Shown: positions 34,740 to 43,453 of the stretch, one piece after another
Layout: each line of letters starts with the position of its first letter
Numbering within the stretch: the stretch's first letter is position 1
Source of the DNA: Acheta domesticus
Lineage: Eukaryota; Arthropoda; Insecta; Orthoptera; Gryllidae
Direction of reading: 5' to 3'
Assembly (NCBI GenBank): GCA_031308135.1
Contig: JAHLJT010000631.1
Location: 155,885,276 to 155,949,275, forward strand
Length of the DNA stretch: 64,000 nt
Program-made: the position numbers and the translations under genes
The notes under the pieces: model-generated
The model's input: the letters and a program-made list of their open reading frames with translations, nothing else
Databases searched by the model: none
Told to the model about the DNA's origin: nothing

Positions 34740-36152
34740 GTGAGGGGAATGGCTGGTAGCGGCGGGAGTGACGTGGAACTCCGGAGGCTCGGAGCGACCG
34801 CCACGCGGGCTGCGACAGCGACGCCTCCTGGCGGAGAATGTAGAGTAACGTCACCTGGCGGTGTAAGAATAATTAGGAGGGGGCCACATACAGCGCTCCC
34901 TAGCGAAACGGATGTGTACCCGGTCGCATTGGCAGAGCAGACTAGCGGCCGGGATGAGGAAGTACCCAGTACGGCGGGAGATTCGAATCTGCCGGAACGA
35001 CATGAGCGGCGGGAGGCGGCTTCGGCGGAGGACTTGAATGCATGGGCCACTGCCTCAAGGAAACAGAAGGTAGTCGATATCCTTGAGAATAAGATCATAG
35101 AGCTTTTGGAGTTTGTTAAACCTCGGCACAATGTGCACGGAGAGATCAAAAAGTTGGCGCATGAAATTCGTACATGCTTTAATGAAGTTGTGGCAGTTCT
35201 CGAAAGAGAACCGTCAGTCACAGCTAAGGAGCCAGAAGAGACCGTCAATGAGGTGTCCTCCAAGAAGAAAAATCCCAAAAATCCCAAGGGGAAAGGAAAG
35301 ACGACAGGAATGGTCGGGCTACCCAGGGTGGAGGAGTCGCATACCTCACAGAGGACCCCACCAGAGTCTAATGAAGCACCCGGGAGCCAATGGAAGACAG
35401 TCGAGCCAAGGAGGAAAAAACCATCGCACTCCATTCCCAAGCATCGGGATGCCCTGGTAGTGAGAGCCAGCGAGAGCGGCACGTACGCGGACATTTTGCG
35501 ACGCATGAAACAAGCCCCGGAGCTTGAAGAACTGGGACGCAACGTGGTAAAAATAAGAAAGAGAGGCACCGGAGACTTGCTTTTTGAGATGGGACCTGCG
35601 AGTGGCTCGAAGGCAGCACAGTTCCAGACTGCGGTGGCAGAGCAACTTAAGGGAATAGCGGAGGTAAAGACCCTGTCAACTGAGGTGCTCCTGGAGATAA
35701 AAGACATGGACGAAGTTACAACAGAAAAAGATATTGTTGAGGCCTTCGAAAGTCATCTGGAGGCGGCAAAGGAAAGGAAAGTTGTAGTTAAATCCCTTCG
35801 TACCGCCTACGGTGGCACCCAAACAGCGGTGATTGCACTACCAGCAGATCTAGCCAGGAAAGCGGTGCAATTGGATAAAATTAAGATTGGTTGGGTTAGG
35901 TGTCGCATTCGAGAGAAAATAGTTGCTACAAGGTGTTACAGGTGTTGGGCTTTTGGGCATCTGGCGCGTAACTGCAAAGGGCCTGATAGGTCCAAAAACT
36001 GTCATCGTTGCGGAGAGGGAGGGCATATCGCTAGGACCTGCACTAAAACCCCTAACTGTTGTCTCTGCCAGGGAAAAGACGGAGAACCGCATGCAACTGG
36101 TAGCTATTACCAAGAGGCCATAAAGAAGGTGGAACGGGGGAAGAAAGAATGA
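34740..36152 (+). CDS. R1-clade ORF1 protein (Gag-like nucleic-acid-binding protein)
   Basis: This intact 470-codon frame encodes the RNA-binding partner of the element's ribonucleoprotein particle. The N-terminal half is charged and low-complexity, with a basic KKKNPKNPKGKGK stretch at ~181-193. The C-terminal end holds zinc knuckles: CYRCWAFGHLARNC (residues 399-412) and CHRCGEGGHIARTC (421-434). A third, incomplete one starts CCLCQ at 440 and keeps the His, but has Ser where the last Cys is expected. Length and knuckle arrangement fit R1-clade ORF1. Its stop codon overlaps the ORF2 start as ATGA. The first ATG with an open frame was chosen; it follows the 5' UTR by ~200 bp. The open frame contrasts with the broken ORF2. 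Confidence 0.85.
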   Translation: MRGMAGSGGSDVELRRLGATATRAATATPPGGECRVTSPGGVRIIRRGPHTALPSETDVYPVALAEQTSGRDEEVPSTAGDSNLPERHERREAASAEDLNAWATASRKQKVVDILENKIIELLEFVKPRHNVHGEIKKLAHEIRTCFNEVVAVLEREPSVTAKEPEETVNEVSSKKKNPKNPKGKGKTTGMVGLPRVEESHTSQRTPPESNEAPGSQWKTVEPRRKKPSHSIPKHRDALVVRASESGTYADILRRMKQAPELEELGRNVVKIRKRGTGDLLFEMGPASGSKAAQFQTAVAEQLKGIAEVKTLSTEVLLEIKDMDEVTTEKDIVEAFESHLEAAKERKVVVKSLRTAYGGTQTAVIALPADLARKAVQLDKIKIGWVRCRIREKIVATRCYRCWAFGHLARNCKGPDRSKNCHRCGEGGHIARTCTKTPNCCLCQGKDGEPHATGSYYQEAIKKVERGKKE

Positions 36153-38090
36153 GAATGAGAGTTATTCAGCTTAATCTAAATCATTGCGAATCGGCACAAG
36201 ATCTTCTCAGCCAGACAGTGCACGAGATGAAAATAGACGTGGCGATCCTGTGCGAGCAATATAGGAATATCAACAGTCCTCAATGGGTTTCGGACGCGAG
36301 TGACCGAGCTGCGGTGTGGATTTGCGGTAATAAACCAGTCCAGGAGGTTAAGCAAGTCCCGGAGGATGGATTCACTTGGATCAAGGGGTGCGGCATATAT
36401 TTTTACAGTGTTTATTCTGCACCCAGTGAGTCCCTAGAAGAGTTCAAGGCATTACTCGATAGGCTATTGGATGATGCGAGAGGGCGAAGACCTCTTATTA
36501 TTGCTGGGGACTTCAATGCATGGGCCACGGAGTGGGGCAGCAGGGTAACGAACCAACGAGGGACGGCTCTCCTGGACAGCCTAGTCAGTTTGGACGTCTA
36601 TCTCTGCAACACGGGTAACAGCCCGACCTTTGCTATGAATGGTCGCAGCTCCATAGTCGACTTGACATTCGCGTGTGGTAGCCTTGCTAGAAGGATTACG
36701 GCGTGGGAGGTTAGTGATCACTATACACACAGCGACCACCAAGCTATTGTATATGAGGTCAGTGAGAAGAGTAGGGAGAGGGCTGCTAAAGACAAGAGAA
36801 GAGCAACGTGGAACTATAGGACGTTCGATCGAGATTCTTTCGCTGTCATGATGGAGGGCAACGTTACGATGGTCGGAAACTCGGAGGATATGGTGGGAAC
36901 TCTAATGAATCGGGTCTTTGACGCCTGTGATGCGTCAATGACGAAAAGCTCCAGGAAAGAGCGCCGTCCTCCAGTGTATTGGTGGACTGACGAGATCGCG
37001 AAACTTCGCAGGGAATGCCACCGCATGCGCAGGTCGGCGCAACGAGGGAGGGGTCGTCCAAACTACGAGATCCTCAAAAAAGAACATATTGCCGCCAGAA
37101 GAGCTTTCGCAAAAGCTATCAAGATCAGCAAGAACCGTTGCTGGAGAGAGTTAAGCGACGAGGTGGATGCTGACCCTTGGGGACGGCCGTATAAGGTGGT
37201 AACGGCCAGACTCAAAGTTCTGTCCAGGCCACCCCCGACTTGTCCGGCCTTCTTGGAGAAGATAGTTACCACCTTGTTTCCTCACCAGATGGATACGTTG
37301 CAGCCTATGAACCCGCCTGAAGATCCACAAGAGGTTCCGGCAGTTTCATTAGAAGAACTGACATGGGCTTGTGGCAAGGTTCAAGAGTGCAAAGCCCCCG
37401 GGTTGGATGGGGTCCCGAATGTTGCTATTAAGACCGCTATTAGAACTCGGCCAGATCTGTTTTTATAATGCGTGCGTGAGAGAGGGGAATTTCCCCAGAC
37501 GGTGGAAGAAACAGCAGCTAGTCCTCCTTCCGAAAAGCGACAAGTCACCTAGCGACCCGGCGGCATATAGGCCTATATGTCTACTGGATACAGCAGGGAA
37601 GATTTTAGAGCGGCTCATCTGCAAGCGGATCGAAGCATACACGGAGGGACCACAAGGACTATCCGACCATCAGTACGGTTTTAGGAAGGCAAGATCTACA
37701 GTGGACGCAATTGGGGTTGTCGTCGACATCGCACGCAAGGCTATCGAGGGCAAACGTTGGAGAAGAGGCGCGAAGAAGTATTGCGCTATAGTTACTCTTG
37801 ACGTCAGGAACGCTTTTAATACGGCTAGGTGGGGTTCCATACTTGCTGCGTTAAAATAACTGGGAGTTCCGATGTACTTAAGGAAAATAGTTAGAAGCTA
37901 TTTCGAGGAGAGGATTTTGGTGTACGACACAGAGACTGGAGTTAAGACGTATGGTATCTCGGGTGGTGTTCCACAAGGCTCGGTCCTGGTAGCCAACTAT
38001 GCAGCCTTAGTTTTGAAGAGGTTACGATTGGAGGAGCACCTACGAAGGAGTAACCGAGAATACCCGACAGTATCTGTAAGTAACCCGTGA
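36149..38090 (+). pseudogene. R1-clade ORF2 (endonuclease-reverse transcriptase), frameshifted and internally deleted
   Basis: The start overlaps the ORF1 stop (ATGA). The endonuclease is complete: RVIQLNLNHCESAQ at the N-terminus, ILCEQYR, AGDFNAWATEWGS near residue 120 and HSDHQAIVYEV near 195. RT begins with KAPGLDGVPN. A frameshift at the T5 run 37460-37464 moves the frame, which continues YNACVREGNFPRRWK, YRPICLLD, YGFRKARSTVDAI and VTLDVRNAFNTARW. A TAA at 37857-37859 interrupts it, and the frame resumes to GGVPQGSVL at ~37988. There it jumps to VANYAALVLKRLRLEEHLRR, which looks like the extreme C-terminus. The FADD box, thumb and Cys-rich domain are therefore missing. Confidence 0.85.
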
Positions 38091-38279
38091 CACAAGTAGA
38101 CAGAGCTACAAGCCGATCAACCCTTCCCGCGATGCAATGCCTGACGGCGGTTCCGTGGGGAGGGGATCGCAGACATGGGAGGGGTTTTTAGTGGGTAGGC
38201 ACAGACTAGCTGTGAATCCTACACGCTGCGGGGTGCGGGCCTCGCAGTGTCTTTCGAATATTTTCCCCTGCCCTCGTAA

Positions 38280-38324
<45 letters not shown>
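38280..38324 (+). repeat. (AC)n(TA)n microsatellite
   Basis: The tract follows the R1-clade 3' end directly: 11 AC units, then 12 TA units. It continues as TGTGTGTATATA near 39607 on the other side of the Tc1-like element. Confidence 0.95.
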
Positions 38325-38329
38325 ATACA

Positions 38330-39606
38330 AAATGATTACATTTTCACGTTTGTAGGGCCAATATTTACTGCGGTACACGCCCACAGACTGTACATGTTAG
38401 TTTGGCGTGAGGTCGCCATGTTGGCAAACACAAGCGTCCAGACGTGGCATGGAGGTGTACAGGTCTCTAATGGAGTTCAGTGCTAGTCCATGCCATGCAG
38501 CCTTCACCTGACCGCGCGGTTCTTGCAGATTGGTAGGTAGGAGTGGGGCCCTGTTCGCACGCTCCTTAGCACCGCAACATTCTCGATCGGGGAAGGCCTG
38601 GCCATGGCAGAGTATCCACTGCTGCAAGGCATGCTTGGGAGATGGCTGTGGTATGCGGACGCGCGTTTTCCTGTTGAAATAGGGCGTGGAAATATGATCA
38701 TGGGCGTGGGCGTTCACGAACGGCAGGGCCACCGGTTGAAGGATCTCCTGAACGTACCGTGAGGCTGTCACGGTGCCCTGAGAAACACAAATGGTGAACG
38801 AGCATCATAGGACATCGCCCCACACCATCACCCCAGGCTGGCGGACGTGTGATGATGGTCGACGCCATTAAGACAGAAGCGGGACTCGTCGCTGATGATG
38901 ACACACTGCAAGTCTGCATGTCCCCAGGTCCGTCGTTCCCGACACCAGGCGAGTCTGTAGCGACGTTGCTGGGATGTGAGGGGTAGGCGTCATAACGGTG
39001 AGCGTACGGCGAGCCCTACCGTTATGCAACCGCCTGCTAGTGGTACTGGAACTTACAGGAGGTGACAATGCAGGATGAACAGCCCGCTGAAGCACCGCTG
39101 AAGCACCGCTGAAGCACCTACCGTTCCCGTTGGATCTGGTGACCCGTGGTGGACAATCCGTCGGTTCTCCGTCCTCGTGGTGCGTGGCGGACGTCCAGAT
39201 CCTGCGTCGTGTCTCTTCCTCAATCCATTGCCGCCAACAGAGAGGCGACAGGACGCAATGGGGCGGCGCAATGCGGCGACAGGACCAACCAGGCTCCCGC
39301 ATACCCACGGTGCGGCCCCTCTCGAAAGCTTCTATCTGGACAACCAGCTGTCGAACGCGTCGCCTAGGCATAGTGTATCTGCATGTGACGCTCTGGCGAC
39401 GTTACCCCGTGTCGTAGTGGCCTGCGCGGCCGTTTGAGGCCCTTTTTTCGGCCGGTGGGCGCGATGTTACGCCCTTACCCTCGACCTCCCCAGTGCGCGG
39501 CCGACCGCGAAAACGAAATCATTGGCTTAGTGAATGGTGTGCAAATTACCCACTACGTTTGCAGCGGATCAGTGGGGTTCTTCGAGGTGCAGCTTTTTTA
39601 TGACTA
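38330..39606 (-). mobile_element. Tc1/mariner-like element, decayed
   Basis: This is a minus-strand transposase remnant with short flanks, inserted in a TA-rich microsatellite; Tc1/mariner elements target TA. I could not establish matching terminal inverted repeats: candidate ends CACTAGTCATAAAAAAGC (from the right) and the left end near 38330 do not pair convincingly. Confidence 0.65.
38397..39371 (-). pseudogene. Tc1-like transposase pseudogene
   Basis: On the minus strand the Met-started N-terminus is a helix-turn-helix DNA-binding domain (RQLVVQIEAFERGRTVGM, GWSCRRIA). Later frames carry CVIISDESRFCLNGVDHH (second catalytic Asp region), a degraded VMVWG block and YVQEILQPVALPF. They then read FQQENARPHT, where the family has QQDNARPHT, so the next catalytic Asp is Glu. 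They end with PWP and SIRDLYTSMPRLDACV. A segment between VDHH and VMVWG is deleted and several frameshifts are present. The total coding span is ~975 bp, near the ~340-codon family size but shortened. Confidence 0.8.
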
Positions 39607-39680
39607 GTGTGTGTATATATCTATATATCTATATCTATATATATTATATATATTAATATATATTATATATATTGTAACAT
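39607..39680 (+). repeat. TA-rich microsatellite continuing the target of the Tc1-like insertion
   Basis: TGTGTGTATATATCTATATA then repeated TATATATTA. It resembles the (AC)n(TA)n tract on the opposite side of the element. Confidence 0.8.
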
Positions 39681-39799
39681 TTTTTAACTAACAAACTGCC
39701 ATGAGAATTGGGCACCGGGAAGCAATTCCAAGTATAAATGACTTTACGTTAATTAATCGTACGTTGCTGTGCTGGCTCAGTCGTTTGGGTTCGGTTTTA

Positions 39800-40110
39800 A
39801 GTATACTGTAAGGAATTACATTAAATTTAATGTACCGTGTACATTAAAACGATATTAATGTACATGTACATTAAATATAATGTGTAAATTAAAATCAATG
39901 TAGATTTAATGTACTGCAGTACATTAAATTTAATGTACCGTGTACGTTAAGGCGATTTTAATGTGTTTGTGCATTAAATTTAATGTTAAAATTAAAATCA
40001 ATGTAGATTTAATGTAGACTACATTAAACGTTATGTACCTTTAAATTAAACCGATATTAATGTGTTGTACATTAAATTTAATGTTTAAATTAAAATCAGT
40101 GTAGGTTTTA
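39800..40110 (+). repeat. ~105-bp tandem units of palindromic ACATTAAATTTAATGT
   Basis: Three units begin near 39812, 39918 and 40018. Each has the palindrome ACATTAAATTTAATGT (or a variant), a CGATATTAATGT segment and AAATTAAAATCAATGTAG. Related repeats lie at 40980-41240, so this is probably one end of a larger element. Confidence 0.75.
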
Positions 40111-40517
40111 GAAATATTTTCTTCTGCTATTTGAACTTACGTATAATAAATTTAAAATATATTTTCAACTTTTATACAAAAAATATAAATGTTTAAAATT
40201 CGTATTTACATTCAAATTGATAAGAAATAAAATTGTAAAAATCTTTATAATAAAATTGTAGCGATGTACATAGTACGGTAATTCTTTAGTTAACAATTTT
40301 TTTCAAATCTCCAGAAATATATAAATTTTTTCAAAGAATTTTCAGTGTAACAATGTCAGAATTTAGTACTCTTTACGGCTACGAAACATATTTCCGAGCG
40401 TAAACGCGTCCAAAACAGGTGAAGAAGTAGTGACAATTATAAATAATATACATAATTCTGTAGAGTTAATACATATTTAATATATATTACGTCTAAAGAA
40501 ATATGTTTCGTAGACGT

Positions 40518-40813
40518 AAAGAATATATTATACATATCATAGCGGGCAACACATTAGGCCTAAGAACCTGCTGGAGCAATTGGATGTCGCAATAGCTCAG
40601 GGGTTAGAGCACCCGCGCGTAAACCAGAAGTCCCGGGTTCGAATCCCGGTTGGGTTACTATTCGTTGAACAAGTTTAAATATTAAAATACATTTGTTCCT
40701 CAGTACCAAGATCAGAACTTAGTATTCTTTACATCTGCGGGACATATTTCCGAGCGTAAACGCGTCAAAAATGTGACAATTGCATAAATCCCAACGGGCA
40801 ATCCAGAAGAGGG
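40518..40813 (+). repeat. First copy of an identical 296-bp direct duplication
   Basis: The sequence from AAAGAATATATTATACATAT to CAATCCAGAAGAGGG is repeated without any difference that I can see at 41491-41786, an offset of 973 bp. It contains a tRNA-like SINE head. Being identical in diverged surroundings, the duplication is either very recent or an assembly artefact. Confidence 0.85.
40586..40657 (+). mobile_element. tRNA-like SINE head, copy 1
   Basis: GTCGCAATAGCTCAGGGGTTAG gives an A-box and GGGTTCGAATCCC a B-box with T-arm pairing (CCGGG/CCCGG). The acceptor and anticodon stems do not pair properly and no believable anticodon loop is present, so I read it as tRNA-derived, not as a tRNA gene. 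The body downstream is AT-rich. Confidence 0.65.
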
Positions 40814-40838
40814 CAAGAACATGTTCAAAGAATTGATT

Positions 40839-40908
40839 GTCGATAGGGTAGTGGTTAGAGCAAGTGGGCGTAAACCAGGAGACACGGTTTGAATCCCGGT
40901 CGGGGTGA
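40839..40908 (+). mobile_element. tRNA-like SINE head, diverged copy
   Basis: GTCGATAGGGTAGTGGTTAGAG and GGTTTGAATCCCGG parallel the copy at 40586, with the internal GCGTAAACCAG conserved. The flanking GTGACAATTATTTGAACAAATTTAAATATT is shared too, so the whole unit was duplicated and then diverged. Confidence 0.6.
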
Positions 40909-40979
40909 CAATTATTTGAACAAATTTTAAATATTGAAGTTAGAATATGTACAGTGAATTTCATGCACACATACAGTAA

Positions 40980-41250
40980 TTTCAATGTAAAAGTGCATTA
41001 AAGTATCATGTACGCAAATTTAATTTAATTTACACGTAGAGTAAATTTAATTTACGCATACAGTAAATTTAATTTACACGTAGAGTAAATTTAATGTACA
41101 CGCATACAGTAAATTTAATTGTACACGTACATTACATTTAATGCACACGTACTTTAAAGTGACTGTACGTGTACATTAAATTTCATTTACGTACATGATA
41201 CTTACTTTAATGTACTTTTACATTAAAAGTAATGCGGAAATTTCTGACAG
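40980..41250 (+). repeat. Palindromic AT repeat cluster, right side
   Basis: TAAATTTAATTTACACGTAG, TAAATTTAATGTACACG and variants recur with a spacing of ~30-45 bp. The end ATTTCTGACAGTGTAGC looks like the terminus of a non-autonomous DNA transposon. With the left cluster at 39800-40110 it may form one element of ~1.4 kb with SINE-containing DNA in the centre. Confidence 0.6.
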
Positions 41251-41490
41251 TGTAGCAATCCGCTTTCCTGGTCTGCCAATTGCCCCTCGATCCGCCCTCC
41301 GTACAGAGTAGCGCGAAATCTGAAAGTTTGCTGATATGTGGCACTAAATTACATGTCAGATTGCACAATGATGACCATATATTTAATTTTTTCACATTAC
41401 AATAGTTAATTTATTCGATTAACGTTATTTTGAACATATTTGATTTTGCCTGAATTTTTTTATGGTCATGACCTCTGATATTTAACAAAA

Positions 41491-41786
41491 AAAGAATATA
41501 TTATACATATCATAGCGGGCAACACATTAGGCCTAAGAACCTGCTGGAGCAATTGGATGTCGCAATAGCTCAGGGGTTAGAGCACCCGCGCGTAAACCAG
41601 AAGTCCCGGGTTCGAATCCCGGTTGGGTTACTATTCGTTGAACAAGTTTAAATATTAAAATACATTTGTTCCTCAGTACCAAGATCAGAACTTAGTATTC
41701 TTTACATCTGCGGGACATATTTCCGAGCGTAAACGCGTCAAAAATGTGACAATTGCATAAATCCCAACGGGCAATCCAGAAGAGGG
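41491..41786 (+). repeat. Second copy of the identical 296-bp direct duplication
   Basis: Matches 40518-40813 base for base. Past the shared AGAAGAGGG the two copies diverge completely. Confidence 0.85.
41559..41630 (+). mobile_element. tRNA-like SINE head, copy 2
   Basis: Identical to the tRNA-like head at 40586-40657, carried along inside the 296-bp duplication. Confidence 0.65.
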
Positions 41787-42087
41787 ATGTCGCCCAGGAG
41801 AAACGAGTCCAGATGAACCTCCGCGCGACGTCTTCGTTCTTCTAATCGCCGACCGGAAACTGGTACCTCTGCTTCTTTCTTGAAAATCCACGGCGTTTTC
41901 CTCTTATCACCTAAATCCAACTGACATCTAAATGACTGTCCCTACTCTGTCCCTCCGCAGCGGCGCGCTGCGGCTCCTTCTCTGCGTCCCTGTCCCTCCA
42001 CCGCGGCGCGCAGTAACAAGAGGCAGGAGCGAGTCTGGTTATGACGTCGTCTAGCGAATAGGGGCGACGGAGCAATGGTACTTTTCA
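41787..42087. other. GC-richer flank of the BEL element, nothing recognised
   Basis: No coding domain was found. The stretch ends at ACTTTTCA, directly before the GAAGT target duplication. Confidence 0.4.
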
Positions 42088-42092
42088 GAAGT
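42088..42092 (+). other. Target-site duplication, left copy (GAAGT)
   Basis: These five bases immediately precede the 5' LTR and are repeated immediately after the 3' LTR (50120-50124). A 5-bp duplication is normal for BEL/Pao integration. Confidence 0.9.
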
Positions 42093-42943
42093 TGTTAGCA
42101 CATTTTGCTCGGCGCGGACAAGTTCCTGCGACTTCCGCCCACCTGGGCACTCTTTGGAGTGCTTCCCGCTAAATTATGGGAGTTCCATGCTAGACCAGGG
42201 TGTCATGGGGGCGCCAATTCCAACATTCGCGCGTCCCACTTAAAAAAAAAAAAAAAAAAAAAAAATCCATCAATCAATCAATCAATCAATGAGATGGAAT
42301 GAAGACATTAATTAAATCATTGTTTCCCCGCGCCTTGATGCATGTGACAGCTCTTCCGCCGCCCTGCCAGGTTGCAATCAGCTACCCTCGCCGCCGACAC
42401 CGGTGACGTCACTACATCACCACCGTCACCGCCGCCACCAACACCATCGCGCCGTCGCGCCCGTATCTCTCCCCCTGCCTACGTCCGCCCCCCCCCCGCC
42501 GCCAGCTAGCCGGCTGCCCGCCCCTCTGAGCCCTGCCCGGGGTCGAACCCGGGGCACCGCCCAGAGCATGTGCGGCCAGCGGGCGACACAGCTGGTGGAG
42601 TGTGGGCCAAGCGGATGGAGCTATGGTGGACCGGGAGCATGAAGCATCCACGGCGGTGAAGGGCATTTTTCACGATTTCTGCATTGAGACCCTCTACTGG
42701 ACAGCGGTGTGATTTGTAGGAGCGGTGGTGCTGTGACAGTGGTGTGGTTCGACAACCCGGCCATGTGTGCCTCGTAACCTTTCAATGTTACATTCATTTG
42801 GTTTTTGCTTGCTATGTTAGTCAGGTAGCATCGCTTGGTCAGTGTGTGCCTTTAATTTTGTGTTTCGCAACACTGCAAGAGTTTTGTGAAATTGTTAAAG
42901 TTTTGTGGAATTATTATTAAAGTTTTTTTTGTATTCCTTGACA
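42093..42943 (+). repeat. 5' LTR of the BEL/Pao element
   Basis: The LTR begins TGTTAGCACATTTTGC and ends GTATTCCTTGACA. It carries an A24 tract followed by TCC(ATCA)n at 42242-42290, a C10 run near 42488-42497 and a GC-rich middle with CCGGGGTCGAACCCGGGG. The A-run plus short tandem repeat looks like a retroposon tail captured in the LTR. It would supply the promoter for element transcription; no clear TATA box was identified. Confidence 0.95.
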
Positions 42944-43453
42944 TTTTATGGTGCCTTGAAACCCGGGAACGAATACTTCGTTCGTTCGTTGGTAACACTG
43001 ACTACGCGAGGGTTTTGTTCACGCCATGCCGCGTCGTGATGCGCACACGGAACGCGTGCCTTTGTGAATAAAAAACAAAATTACAGTAGAATCATTAGCA
43101 GTGCTGTTGTAACATTTACTTGTGTTATGTGCGCTTTGCTTTGCGGTTTGTATGGTGCAAATTAAAAGCATGTTCTTGGTTACGCCTTTCCAATTCCTGG
43201 AAATCTTATGCAGCTTTCCTAACCTCATATTTCACGTTCCTGATCTTAGGGTCTCAAGTTTGTAGGGTTAAATGTATTTTGACGATAGTTACATAGCTCA
43301 TTTTGCTTATGAAAGTGGTGTTGACTTCCAATTAACAAATACATGTCGGTCCTTAAATTTTTAGATGGTTTTTCGCGTATGAAACTTCATACCCTTTAAA
43401 TGCTATCGTGAATCATTTCAGTTCTTTTCATTAGTAAGCAAGCTTATTTAACC
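42944..43453 (+). promoter_or_regulatory. BEL leader with possible primer-binding site
   Basis: Five bases after the LTR, TGGTGCCTTGAAACCCGGGA (42949-42968) starts with TGG, as expected for pairing with a tRNA 3' CCA end. I could not match it confidently to a particular tRNA, so the site is tentative. The rest of the leader is non-coding. The Gag-Pol ATG at 43454 sits in the context TTAACCATGT. Confidence 0.45.

Larger units (their letters stand above)
34537..38279 (+). mobile_element. R1-clade non-LTR retrotransposon flanked by (AC)n on both sides
   Basis: The element has a ~200-bp 5' UTR, ORF1, an overlapping ORF2, and a ~185-bp 3' UTR (38094-38279) that contains GGGTTTTTAGTGGGTAGGCA. I recognise that motif from R1-clade 3' UTRs. 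It begins immediately after an (AC)n tract and ends at CCTCGTAA followed by (AC)n. R1-clade families such as Waldo and Mino are known to insert into AC-type microsatellites, so the flanks point to a target-specific insertion. ORF2 is frameshifted, has one stop and carries a large internal deletion, so the copy is dead for retrotransposition on its own. Confidence 0.85.

Noticed and set aside
40586..40657. Functional tRNA gene
   Set aside because: A- and B-boxes and the T-arm are good, but acceptor and anticodon stems fail to pair and related diverged copies sit nearby; a SINE head fits better.
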